From Intrasporangium_A sp039812505 (GTDB lineage Bacteria; Actinomycetota; Actinomycetes; Actinomycetales; Dermatophilaceae): a stretch of 15,011 bases of DNA. Under the pieces are notes generated by a model. The model was not told where the DNA came from, did not search any database, and worked only from the letters and a program-made list of their open reading frames with translations. The DNA is taken from contig NZ_JBDIAQ010000084.1 in NCBI RefSeq assembly GCF_039812505.1, positions 1 through 15,011 on the forward strand, given 5' to 3'. The translations under genes were made by a program, and so were the position numbers. Each line of letters opens with the position of its first letter. Position 1 is the first letter of the stretch. Shown in pieces: positions 1 to 6,557 of the stretch.

Positions 1-2561
1 CGCATCACTCGCTTGTGCGCATCTGCGTTACGGGCATAGCCGTTGTATGGGCCGACAACCGCGGCGAGCTCGGCCGAGCGCTTGTAGGCGGCACCCGTCA
101 ACAGTGACGTGATGACAGCGGCGAGCGAGCGCCCGCCCTCGGAGTCGTAGCCATGCCCGGTCGCCATGAGCAGGGCACCGAGGTTGGCGTAGCCGATGCC
201 GAGCTGACGGTAGTCACGGGTCACTTGGGTGATGGCCTCGGTCGGGAAGTCGCCGAAGCAGATCGAGATGTCCATCGCGGTGATGACGAGCTCGACGACC
301 TTCTGGAAGGCGACGGCGTCGAAGGTGTCGTCCGCGCGCAGGAACTTCAACAGGTTGAGCGAGGCCAAGTTGCATGACGAGTTGTCGAGCGACATGAACT
401 CGGAGCAGGGGTTGGATGCAGTGATCCGACCCGTCTCCGGGTTGGTGTGCCACGCGTTGATCGTGTCGTCGTACTGCAGACCGGGGTCGGCGCACTCCCA
501 CGCCGCCTGCGCGATCTTCTGGTAGAGCTCGCGCGCGTCGACCGTCTCGATGACCTCACCGGTGAGACGGGCGCGCAGGCCGAACTCCGTGCCGTCCTCG
601 ACGGCCTGCATGAACTCGTCGGTGACCCGGACGGAGTTGTTGGCGTTCTGGTACTGGACCGAGACGATGTCCTTGCCGCCGAGGTCCATGTCGAAACCGG
701 CGTCGCGCAGGACGCGGATCTTGTCCTCCTCGCGCGCCTTGGTCTGGATGAACTCCTCGACGTCCGGGTGGTCGACGTCGAGCACGACCATCTTGGCCGC
801 GCGTCGGGTCGCGCCGCCGGACTTGATCGTGCCCGCGGACGCGTCGGCACCGCGCATGAAGGACACCGGCCCCGAGGCCGTGCCACCCGAGCTGAGCAGC
901 TCCTTGGAGGACCGGATGCGGGAGAGGTTGAGCCCGGCGCCGGAGCCGCCCTGGAAGATCTTGCCCTCTTCCTTGTACCAGTTCAGGATCGAGTCCATCG
1001 TGTCGTCGACGGACAGGATGAAGCAGTTGTGCACTCGCAGGCTGTCGGAGAGGTACTCACCCGACTCGGTCTGGATGTCGTAGACCTCCATCTTGCCGAG
1101 CGCCTCGATCGCCGCGATCTCGAGCCGCTTGACCGGTGTCGCACCGCGCCCGGGCAGGTCGAAAGACCGCTCGAGCTTCTCGGACTTGACCGGGTCGATG
1201 AAGCCGATCTCGTTGGCGAAGATCTCGCGATCACCCCCATTCTGGATGCGAAGTGTCCACACGCCCTTGCGCTCGGCACGCTTGTCGGCCCTGAAACCGA
1301 CCCGGGCGAAGATGCCGAAGCGGTGCAGCAGGGACTGCATACCGCGAATGTGGCGCTCACCGACCATGTCCACCTCGACCAGGGTCGAACGCTCCCGCCG
1401 CGACACGAAGCCCTCGGCCTGGAAGATGCTGCGCAGGTAGGCGGCAACCACCGGAAGCGGAGCCTCGAAGAGCTGCTCGGGCACCTGCATGTCCACGCCG
1501 CGAGTCCGCAGCCCCCACGCATCGACGAATTCGGTGAGCTGGTTGCCGTAGACGCGCGTGCGCTTCCCATCGAGCGCATCGCTCTGGGGGTCGAAGGTCC
1601 GAACCTCGCGGTGCACTTCAGGCATGACGACGTCGAGCGCGTCATTCACCCACGCGAACTCGGCATCGGTGACGGTGAGCGCCTCCATGGTCAGGGACCT
1701 GTTCGTCCCGGCGTACTGTCCGACGGATCCGTCGGACTGCATCCACCCTGCGAGAGCTGCCTCGGCGATCTCCAGAGAGGAGATCTCGGCCTCACCGAAC
1801 GAAGTGCGCCGGTGCCACTCGAGGGCATCACCCGGCCGAAGCGTCCCGGCCTCGACGAAGCGGCCGCATCCATCCCCGGTGCTACTCCAGACGAGATGGT
1901 CAGCGGTGACGTCGAGTGCATGACCGGCCTTCGTGTGGATTCGGAGAACGTCCTTCACGCCGTTGGACTTGACGGCCAGGATGCGCGTGAGGCCGTGGGC
2001 GTCATACACCTTCGTGCCGACGGCACCTTGCTCGACGAGCTTGCCGATCGGGACCTGCCCCTGCGGAGTGCTCACGAGCGCGCCATATGGCTGGCACGCT
2101 GACACCTGCTGCGGCGACTTGGTGCCGACGTTGAACCATACCGGCGAGTTGAACGAGAAGACCTGGTGCAGCAGGGCATACGTGAGCTCGTGCTCGAACA
2201 CCTCGGCGTCGTCGTCGGTCGCGAAGTAGCCGTGGTCCTTGCCGGCCTTGGCATAGGTCATCACGACGCGGTCGATGAGCTGCTTGAGCGAGCTCTCGCG
2301 CTGGTCGGTGCCGAGCGCGCCTCGGAAGTACTTGGTCGTGACGATCGTGCTGGCATTGACGGACCAGAAGTCGGGGTACTCGACACCGCGCTGCTCGAAG
2401 ATCGTCTCGCCGGTCCGCCAGTTGGTCTGGACGACGTCGCGCTTCTCCCACGTCACCTCGTCATAGGGGTGCACCCCCGGCGTCGTGTAGATCCGCTCGA
2501 CGGTGACGCCCTTCCTGGCCCCACCTCGCGAGCGTGAACTGCGGTTGCCGATCTCCGTCAT
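1..2561 (-). CDS. nrdJ: Vitamin B12-dependent (class II) ribonucleoside-diphosphate reductase, intein-containing, 3' end beyond the window
   Basis: Cytoplasmic enzyme that reduces ribonucleotides to deoxyribonucleotides using an adenosylcobalamin-generated thiyl radical. The frame is open from ATG 2561 to the left edge (853 codons, 357 of them intein). GGAGG at 2569-2573 lies 7 nt before the ATG. The host part reads FNSPVWFNVG, then QQVSA joined to CFILSVDDTMDSI after removal of the intein, then GGSGAGLNLS and NPCSEFMSLDNSSCNLASLN. In mature numbering Cys156, Cys362 and Cys373 match the redox, radical and second redox cysteines of class II enzymes. The 11-residue spacing of the last two equals that of the Thermotoga maritima enzyme, and Glu364 is the catalytic glutamate of the NPCSE motif. 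About 496 host residues lie in the window; actinobacterial NrdJ is usually about 950, so roughly half is missing on the left. It follows nrdR and is probably co-transcribed with it and repressed by NrdR. Confidence 0.97.
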   Translation of the reverse strand, partial: MTEIGNRSSRSRGGARKGVTVERIYTTPGVHPYDEVTWEKRDVVQTNWRTGETIFEQRGVEYPDFWSVNASTIVTTKYFRGALGTDQRESSLKQLIDRVVMTYAKAGKDHGYFATDDDAEVFEHELTYALLHQVFSFNSPVWFNVGTKSPQQVSACQPYGALVSTPQGQVPIGKLVEQGAVGTKVYDAHGLTRILAVKSNGVKDVLRIHTKAGHALDVTADHLVWSSTGDGCGRFVEAGTLRPGDALEWHRRTSFGEAEISSLEIAEAALAGWMQSDGSVGQYAGTNRSLTMEALTVTDAEFAWVNDALDVVMPEVHREVRTFDPQSDALDGKRTRVYGNQLTEFVDAWGLRTRGVDMQVPEQLFEAPLPVVAAYLRSIFQAEGFVSRRERSTLVEVDMVGERHIRGMQSLLHRFGIFARVGFRADKRAERKGVWTLRIQNGGDREIFANEIGFIDPVKSEKLERSFDLPGRGATPVKRLEIAAIEALGKMEVYDIQTESGEYLSDSLRVHNCFILSVDDTMDSILNWYKEEGKIFQGGSGAGLNLSRIRSSKELLSSGGTASGPVSFMRGADASAGTIKSGGATRRAAKMVVLDVDHPDVEEFIQTKAREEDKIRVLRDAGFDMDLGGKDIVSVQYQNANNSVRVTDEFMQAVEDGTEFGLRARLTGEVIETVDARELYQKIAQAAWECADPGLQYDDTINAWHTNPETGRITASNPCSEFMSLDNSSCNLASLNLLKFLRADDTFDAVAFQKVVELVITAMDISICFGDFPTEAITQVTRDYRQLGIGYANLGALLMATGHGYDSEGGRSLAAVITSLLTGAAYKRSAELAAVVGPYNGYARNADAHKRVM
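1026..2096 (-). other. In-frame class 1 intein with LAGLIDADG (DOD) homing endonuclease inside NrdJ
   Basis: A 357-residue insert in the continuous nrdJ frame. It starts at Cys1 (codon 2096-2094, CQPYGALVSTPQG, block A) and ends at His356-Asn357 (SLRVHN, block G), followed by Cys+1 (codon 1025-1023). Block B is GHALDVTADHLVW (residues 58-70, with Thr64 and His67). Block F is VYDIQTESGEYL (338-349). Between them lie two LAGLIDADG-type motifs, LAGWMQSDGSV (115-125, acidic Asp122) and YLRSIFQAEGFV (220-231, acidic Glu228), plus the helical FANEIGFIDPVKSEKLE segment near residue 293-309. All residues needed for protein splicing (Cys1, block B Thr/His, penultimate His, terminal Asn, Cys+1) are present, so self-splicing is expected. 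The endonuclease looks intact; a Glu in the second motif is known from I-DmoI. Base composition appears less GC-rich than the flanking extein, but I did not count it. Confidence 0.95.
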
Positions 2562-2678
2562 GCTCTGGCCTCCAGACCCTTGATCCCGGTAGTGCAAACG
2601 TCAGATCCTGCTTGTCCATGCCGGCCGTTCACCGAGGCATGACACTGCCCTGGTGCGCGGCGCCGACGATGTGGCCGG

Positions 2679-3167
2679 TTATCGCTTCGCGGCCACGCCG
2701 TCGGGGTGCTCCCCCGTGGCGGCTCGCTCGGCGCGCAGCACGGCGATCGCCGCCTCGAAGTCGGCCAGGCTGTCCCACGCCTGGTAGACACTTGCGAACC
2801 GGAGGAAGGCGACCTCGTCGAGCCGGCGGAGCGGCTCGAGGACGGCCATGCCCACCTCGTGGGCCTCGATCTCCGCACTGCCCTGTGACCGGATCGCCTC
2901 CTCGACCTGCTGCGCCAGCAGGGCGAGGTCGTCCTCGCTGACCGGTCGGCCCTGGCACGCCTTGCGCACCCCGGCCAGGACCTTGGCCCGGCTGAACGGC
3001 TCGGCGGCACCCGATCGCTTGAGGACGCTGAGGCTGCTCGTCTCGAGCGTCGTGAAGCGCCGGCCGCACTCCGGGCACTGCCGCCGCCGGCGGATGCAGA
3101 CGCCGTCGTCGGTCGTCCGCGAGTCGATGACGCGAGAGTCGGTGTGCCGGCAGAACGGGCAGTGCAC
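2679..3167 (-). CDS. nrdR: Transcriptional repressor NrdR
   Basis: Nucleotide-sensing repressor of ribonucleotide reductase genes; it binds ATP or dATP in an ATP-cone and DNA through a zinc ribbon. The 162-residue protein begins at GTG 3167 with HCPFCRHTDSRVIDSR. This start has AGGAGG (3174-3179) 6 nt upstream, and the family always begins at this zinc ribbon, so a frame extension to 3212 is rejected. Cys3, Cys6, Cys31 and Cys34 form the zinc ribbon. The ATP-cone runs from about residue 46 to 136 (VLKRSGAAEPFSRAKVLAGV onward). Length agrees with the usual 150-160 residues. It lies 117 bp upstream of nrdJ on the same strand, the common nrdRJ arrangement of actinobacteria. Two NrdR-box-like sequences lie in its own promoter region, so autoregulation of the operon is likely. 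Confidence 0.97.
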   Translation of the reverse strand: MHCPFCRHTDSRVIDSRTTDDGVCIRRRRQCPECGRRFTTLETSSLSVLKRSGAAEPFSRAKVLAGVRKACQGRPVSEDDLALLAQQVEEAIRSQGSAEIEAHEVGMAVLEPLRRLDEVAFLRFASVYQAWDSLADFEAAIAVLRAERAATGEHPDGVAAKR

Positions 3168-3173
3168 TCTCCA

Positions 3174-3179
3174 CCTCCT
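3174..3179 (-). promoter_or_regulatory. nrdR ribosome binding site
   Basis: AGGAGG on the minus strand, 6 nt before GTG 3167. It decides the nrdR start over the in-frame ATG at 3212. Confidence 0.85.
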
Positions 3180-3230
3180 GCTGGGGACAACCTGTTGACG
3201 GTGTGTGCGCAAGCCATCCCATCCTGGGGA

Positions 3231-3272
3231 CTACATGTGGATGACTTACAGCCATGTAACTACTAGATCTAG
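3231..3272 (-). promoter_or_regulatory. Tandem NrdR-box-like operator
   Basis: Two sites resemble the NrdR-box core CwAtATaTwG. CTAGATCTAG at 3263-3272 is a perfect 10-bp palindrome matching 8 of 10 core positions. CTACATGTGG (plus-strand reading) at 3231-3240 matches 7 of 10. They start 32 bp apart, about three helical turns, as is usual for paired NrdR boxes. An inverted repeat TTACA-GCCA-TGTAA (3246-3259) lies between them. The sites lie 64-106 bp upstream of the nrdR start, within the expected transcription start and leader region. Box flanks match the consensus poorly, so the assignment rests on core, spacing and context. Confidence 0.6.
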
Positions 3273-3277
3273 GGGTA

Positions 3278-3306
3278 ACTGTAGGCACTCGGCCCCAAGG
3301 CCGCAA
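3278..3306 (-). promoter_or_regulatory. Candidate sigma-70-type promoter of nrdR-nrdJ
   Basis: On the minus strand TTGCGG (3306-3301) is followed after exactly 17 bp by TACAGT (3283-3278). Transcription would start near 3271, inside the first NrdR box, which would explain repression. The resulting leader is about 100 nt. The -35 element is weak, so this is a prediction. Confidence 0.4.
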
Positions 3307-3356
3307 CACTTTCGTGGCTGCTCGGCGTGGCGTCCCGCTGACCTGCACGGACAGCC

Positions 3357-3378
3357 GCCCGGACACGTCCGACCGGGC
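3357..3378 (-). terminator. Hairpin downstream of the DUF1023 gene; 3307-3478 otherwise empty
   Basis: GCCCGG (3357-3362) and CCGGGC (3373-3378) form a 6-bp GC stem with a 10-nt loop about 100 nt past the stop of the hydrolase gene. A second small palindrome GACGG-TG-CCGTC lies at 3454-3465. No T-run follows either. I see no gene between the hydrolase stop and the nrdR promoter; the short frames there lack family features. Confidence 0.3.
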
Positions 3379-3478
3379 ACCTACCTCGTATGCCGCTCAC
3401 CTCCTGCCCGCGCCGGTGCCCTCTCGACGGGGAACCGGGGGCCGCGCCCGCCAGACGGTGCCGTCCCGTCCGCCCGCC

Positions 3479-5191
3479 TCATGGCGGCAGCGGGCTCGGG
3501 ACGGCCGGTCCGGTGCCGAGCACGACGGCGCGGAACCAGGCCTCGTACTCCGTGGCCGGGATGACCAGGTCGGACCGGCCGGCGGCGACCGCCACGAGGT
3601 TGTGCCGGGACAGCGTGCCGGGCGTCGTGTACTCGGAGTGGCCGTGCGAGCTGCGCAGGTCGGCGGGCATGCCGTTCACGTGCAGGGTGGCCAGCCGGCG
3701 CACGCCCGGGACGCTGAGCGGGCTGACCCCTGCGAACACCGGGACCGCCAGGGGGACCAGGTCGTCGGGCGCCTCGAGGACGTTGAGGCCACCGGGCTTG
3801 AGCCCGGTCTCGTCTAGCCGGCGTACCGGCACCCCGGGCGAGCCGAAGAGCACCACGTCGTCGACGGACCCGGGCAGCAGCAGCGCGTTGCCCGCGAGGG
3901 CGCTGCCGTACGAGTGCGCCCAGAGGGTCGTGTGCAGCTGGGTGTCCCGTGCGGCGTCGAGACCGGTCAGGAAGGCCGCGAGCTCGTCGGCCCGGTCCCT
4001 CGCGACGAAGTCCGATGCGACGCTGCGCCGCCGCTGGACCAGACCGGACTTCTGCGGGGCCGGGTAACCCAGCCAGGCGACCACGGCCACGTCGGCGCCG
4101 TGGCCGGACATCGCCTTCGCCTCGTGGCGCATCCCGGCCAGCGTGGCGTCGAGCGGGCGCAGGTCCTGCCGGACCGTCGTGGTGAAGCCGCCGACGAAGG
4201 TCGCCACGTGCTCGGCCCGGTCGACGTCGCCGACCGCGACCACCGCCGTGACCAGGCCGTCGGCCGCACCAATGGCGAGCAGCTGCCGGGGCGCGCCATC
4301 CTGTCGGGACACGACGTCACGGACGGCTCGCAGCGCCTCGGCCTGCCGCTCGGCCTGCTCGAGCTCGTCCTCCCACGGCTCCGGCACCCAGCGGAGCGGA
4401 CTGCGCCGAGCCGCGGCGAGCCGGGCCGCCACGTCTCGTTCGGCCCGTGCCAGGAGCTCGAGGTTGGCCTGGTGCCGGGCCCACGCGGGCACGCCGTCGC
4501 GGGGCCCCACCCACAGTGGATGGTCCCGGATGGCGCAGCCCTTCTCCTGCGGCGTCAGGCCCCGCCACCAGGACGCGTTGGCGAACACGCTTGTCGGGGA
4601 GATGAACCCGTTGTCCGGCACGGACGGCGGGGCCGGGACGCGCAGCTCTGTCGAGGCCGACGGGGGCGCCTGCGCCGGCTCACGGACGGCTGCCGTGAGC
4701 CGCGCGGCAGCCTCGTCGTCGGCCTGCCGGACCAGGCGCTCGGCCTGCTGCACGTCGCGCAGCACCTCCTCGCGCAGCAAGGCCTCCTGCCGAGCCTGGT
4801 GGGCGGCCCGGACCGGGTCGACGAACTCCACCGGCCTCGGGAGCACGAGCCGGCCCAGGTCGTCGACCCGACCCCCGCCCTCGGCGGCGCGGCGCTCGGC
4901 GTGCCGGACCAGCTCGAGACCGGCCTGCATGCCGTCGGCGAGGCGGCCCAGGGCCTGGGCCGTCGCGGCGAGCCGGTGCGCGGTCTCACCGAGCACCGCC
5001 AGCGCCTCGGTCGCGCGCGCGAAGGCCGCGCGGGCGGCCGGCCCGCTCCACGCCGCGGCGGGCGGCCGACCGGCGAGCAGACCGGTCATGGCGCGCCCGA
5101 TCCGTTCGCGGTCCGCCAGGACCCGATCGCGCACCTCCCGGACCAGCGCCGGCTGCCACCGCCGGATGTCCCCGAACACCGGCCCGCTCAT
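3479..5191 (-). CDS. DUF1023 alpha/beta hydrolase with N-terminal helical WxG-like region
   Basis: A 570-residue protein of the actinobacterial DUF1023 (Abhydrolase_8) family; substrate unknown. Residues 1-170 are Ala/Arg/Glu-rich, predicted helical, with AAAWSGPAARAAF around W48-x-G50, reminiscent of WXG100 proteins. A Pro/Ala-rich linker (about 172-192) follows, then the family signature WWRGLTPQEKG...DHPLWVG..DGVPAWARHQANLELL (208-247). The hydrolase domain has GFTTTVRQDL (335-344), the nucleophile elbow AHSYGS with Ser427, LFGSPGV (448-454), an acid in EAPDDLVPL (Asp476 or Asp477) and His516/His518 in SSHGHSEY. No signal peptide is visible. ATG 5191 overlaps the stop of the upstream small gene (ATGA), indicating translational coupling; a longer frame to 5326 would overlap that gene and is rejected. 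The association with a WXG100-like partner suggests a type VII secretion substrate, which is inference. Confidence 0.88.
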   Translation of the reverse strand: MSGPVFGDIRRWQPALVREVRDRVLADRERIGRAMTGLLAGRPPAAAWSGPAARAAFARATEALAVLGETAHRLAATAQALGRLADGMQAGLELVRHAERRAAEGGGRVDDLGRLVLPRPVEFVDPVRAAHQARQEALLREEVLRDVQQAERLVRQADDEAAARLTAAVREPAQAPPSASTELRVPAPPSVPDNGFISPTSVFANASWWRGLTPQEKGCAIRDHPLWVGPRDGVPAWARHQANLELLARAERDVAARLAAARRSPLRWVPEPWEDELEQAERQAEALRAVRDVVSRQDGAPRQLLAIGAADGLVTAVVAVGDVDRAEHVATFVGGFTTTVRQDLRPLDATLAGMRHEAKAMSGHGADVAVVAWLGYPAPQKSGLVQRRRSVASDFVARDRADELAAFLTGLDAARDTQLHTTLWAHSYGSALAGNALLLPGSVDDVVLFGSPGVPVRRLDETGLKPGGLNVLEAPDDLVPLAVPVFAGVSPLSVPGVRRLATLHVNGMPADLRSSHGHSEYTTPGTLSRHNLVAVAAGRSDLVIPATEYEAWFRAVVLGTGPAVPSPLPP

Positions 5192-5490
5192 GACCGTCCC
5201 GGACCGGTCGCGCGCAGCCACTGCGCAGCGCCCGTCTCCACCTCGTCGTAGCCCTGCGCCGCCACGACCAGGGCGCTGCCGTGGGTACGCAGCCGGGCCC
5301 GAGCGTCGGCGAGCCGGACGTCCCACTGGGTGATGATCGCCGTGATGCGAGCCGCGGTGGCCCCGCCGGTGACGGCCGGACCCAGGGCCCCCAGGTCCTG
5401 GTCGAGACGGACTGCTTCCAGGCTCTCCAACGCGCGGGTCACGGCGTCTGCACTGACGACGAGGGCGTGCGGTTCGGCGGTGTACCTCAC
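5188..5490 (-). CDS. Small WXG100/EspC-like protein (possible type VII secretion partner)
   Basis: GTG 5490 has AGGAG (5498-5502) 7 nt upstream and gives a 100-residue protein, the typical WXG100 size. The open frame to 5706 lacks this support. Two helical stretches (about 8-30 and 45-95) are separated by a Gly-rich loop (DLGALGPAVTGG, 32-43), as in helical-hairpin ESX proteins. The canonical central Trp-x-Gly is absent. Tyr81-Asp-Glu-Val-Glu85 fits the YxxxD/E type VII secretion signal near the C-terminus. No signal peptide or membrane segment. Its TGA overlaps the ATG of the DUF1023 hydrolase. Closest resemblance is to EspC-type ESX proteins, on architecture only; the sequence itself is not one I recognise, and the function is unproven. 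Confidence 0.75.
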   Translation of the reverse strand: MRYTAEPHALVVSADAVTRALESLEAVRLDQDLGALGPAVTGGATAARITAIITQWDVRLADARARLRTHGSALVVAAQGYDEVETGAAQWLRATGPGRS

Positions 5491-5641
5491 CTTGTCACTC
5501 CTGACTGCCCCCACCGAGAACGCTACGCCGCCAAGGCGATCCGCCGACGGGGCTGTCCACACCCCCAGCCTCCAGCGAGGGGTCGGGTGCAGGACGACGG
5601 GCCTGGCGGTGTACGGCCCGGACGCGACCGGCCGCACCACA

Positions 5642-5673
5642 GGACGCCACCCCGGCGGGCCGGGATGGCGTCC
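5642..5673. terminator. Strong hairpin between the LysM gene and the WXG100-like gene
   Basis: GGACGCCA (5642-5649) pairs perfectly with TGGCGTCC (5666-5673). Inside, after one mismatch, CCCGG/CCGGG extends the stem to about 13 bp with a 4-nt loop. It sits 73 nt past the LysM stop on the minus strand and may end that transcript. No T-run, which is common in high-GC actinobacteria. The rest of 5491-5746 holds no gene I can support. Confidence 0.5.
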
Positions 5674-5746
5674 ACGGTGGGCCGACGGGGTCGAGGCGCC
5701 GCCCACCGAGCCGCGCAGGCGGAGCCAACGCGGCGGTTCCGAGAGC

Positions 5747-6145
5747 TCAGCCGGCCGGGATCATCAGGGTCTGACCCGAGTGCACCTGGTCGGTCGAGAG
5801 CGAGTTGGCGAGCTGGATCTCGACGATGGCGTCACGCAGCGGGACACCGGGAAGCTCGCCGGCCGCGATCCCGGACAGCGTCTGTCCGGCCTGCACGGTC
5901 ACGGCGTGCGTCCGGGTCGGGGCGGAGGTGAGCATCGTGGCCGCGGTCAGACCGGCAGCAGCCAGCAGCAGGGTGACGCCCAGGAGCAGCAACAGCCGCC
6001 CGCGCCGGGTGACGCGCAGCGGACCGGCCGGCGCCGGCCCGCAGCTGCGCCGGGCAGTGGGCCCGGTCGGCACCAGGACCAGGCGGGGTCGTTCGAGCCG
6101 AGGCGCGGCGGGGTCCAGGATCGGCTGCACGGTCAGGGCGCTCAT
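5747..6145 (-). CDS. Single-pass membrane LysM protein divergent from lexA (ChiZ/YneA-like putative SOS division inhibitor)
   Basis: A 132-residue protein from ATG 6145, with AAGGAGG (6151-6157) 5 nt upstream; the frame reading on to 6514 crosses the SOS boxes and is rejected. Residues 1-50 are a Pro/Arg-rich cytoplasmic tail ending in RVTRRGR. Residues 51-71 form one membrane helix (LLLLLGVTLLLAAAGL). The remainder is an extracellular LysM domain (about 80-130: HAVTVQAGQTLSGIAAG ... HSGQTLMIPAG) expected to bind peptidoglycan. Small TM-plus-LysM proteins divergent from lexA are known: Rv2719c (ChiZ) in M. tuberculosis and YneA in Bacillus subtilis, both linked to division arrest after DNA damage. 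Position, architecture and shared SOS boxes support the same role. Primary sequence outside LysM is not diagnostic. Confidence 0.85.
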   Translation of the reverse strand: MSALTVQPILDPAAPRLERPRLVLVPTGPTARRSCGPAPAGPLRVTRRGRLLLLLGVTLLLAAAGLTAATMLTSAPTRTHAVTVQAGQTLSGIAAGELPGVPLRDAIVEIQLANSLSTDQVHSGQTLMIPAG

Positions 6146-6245
6146 TTGATCCTCCTTCTGGCCGCTTCGGTGCGCGGCTCGGGCATCTTCACGACGACAT
6201 CCGGGCTGCCCACCTCGCTGGGGGAAGCCCGAGCTGCTGGCCTGC

Positions 6246-6331
6246 CACGAGTTGAACGCCACGGCTGGCAACTCCACGGCTTGCAACTCCACGACTGACA
6301 CACCGCGACCAACACACCACGACCAACACAC
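6246..6331. repeat. Degenerate 14-15 bp tandem repeat in the LysM-lexA intergenic region
   Basis: Five adjacent units begin at 6260, 6275, 6290, 6304 and 6318: CACGGCTGGCAACTC, CACGGCTTGCAACTC, CACGACTGACACAC, CGCGACCAACACAC, CACGACCAACACAC. A more diverged unit (CACGAGTTGAACGC) precedes at 6246-6259. The array ends 2 bp before the first SOS box and would lie in the leader or promoter of the LysM gene. Confidence 0.75.
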
Positions 6332-6333
6332 CA

Positions 6334-6366
6334 GCGAACGCTTGTTCGATTCGAACGCTTGTACGA
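6334..6366. promoter_or_regulatory. Two tandem SOS (LexA) boxes between the LysM gene and lexA
   Basis: GCGAACGCTTGTTCGA (6334-6349) and TCGAACGCTTGTACGA (6351-6366) each match the actinobacterial LexA operator TCGAAC-N4-GTTCGA at 11 of 12 defined positions. They start 17 bp apart and share the spacer GCTT. A possible lexA -10, TATCAT, follows at 6371-6376. The position between divergent genes allows control of both lexA and the LysM gene. Confidence 0.9.
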
Positions 6367-6403
6367 TTTCTATCATGGCCCGTCGAGGATGTCGAGACAC
6401 GCG

Positions 6404-6419
6404 TCGAACAGATGTTTGG
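6404..6419. promoter_or_regulatory. Possible third, degenerate SOS box in the lexA leader
   Basis: TCGAAC-AGAT-GTTTGG keeps 10 of 12 operator positions, with an intact left half. It would lie just downstream of the predicted lexA transcription start. The stretch from here to the lexA start (6420-6557) holds no other element I can name. Confidence 0.35.
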
Positions 6420-6557
6420 CTTGGGTGTTCGAAACTCGTAGGGTGTTCCCACGAGACACACTCCACCAGTCGCCACCGACAGAGCCTCCCGACGGACGGT
6501 CGTACCGCCCGCACAGCCTTCGGTACCGGCTCGGTGCCGGCACCGAAGGGAAGCCAG

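Noticed and set aside
1026..2096. Reading the nrdJ interruption as an insertion sequence or frameshifted pseudogene
   Set aside because: The frame stays open throughout, the ends carry all splice-junction residues, and there are no terminal inverted repeats.
447..2102. Long plus-strand open frame (551 codons) opposite nrdJ and its intein
   Set aside because: It is antisense to a certain gene, has biased Arg/Leu/Asp composition typical of GC-rich mirror frames and no recognisable domain.
2562..2678. Cobalamin riboswitch before the B12-dependent nrdJ
   Set aside because: Only 117 bp separate nrdR and nrdJ, too short for a full AdoCbl riboswitch, and I see no B12-box-like core. The imperfect ATGCC/GGCAT repeat there is too weak to call.
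3914..5251. Plus-strand open frame (445 codons) opposite the DUF1023 gene
   Set aside because: Low-complexity mirror frame with no domain, no ribosome site, and complete overlap with a gene that has clear family motifs.
6252..6557. Extension of the lexA frame upstream to 6252
   Set aside because: It would translate the tandem repeat and both SOS boxes; LexA of 238 residues from 6558 has the usual length and a ribosome site.
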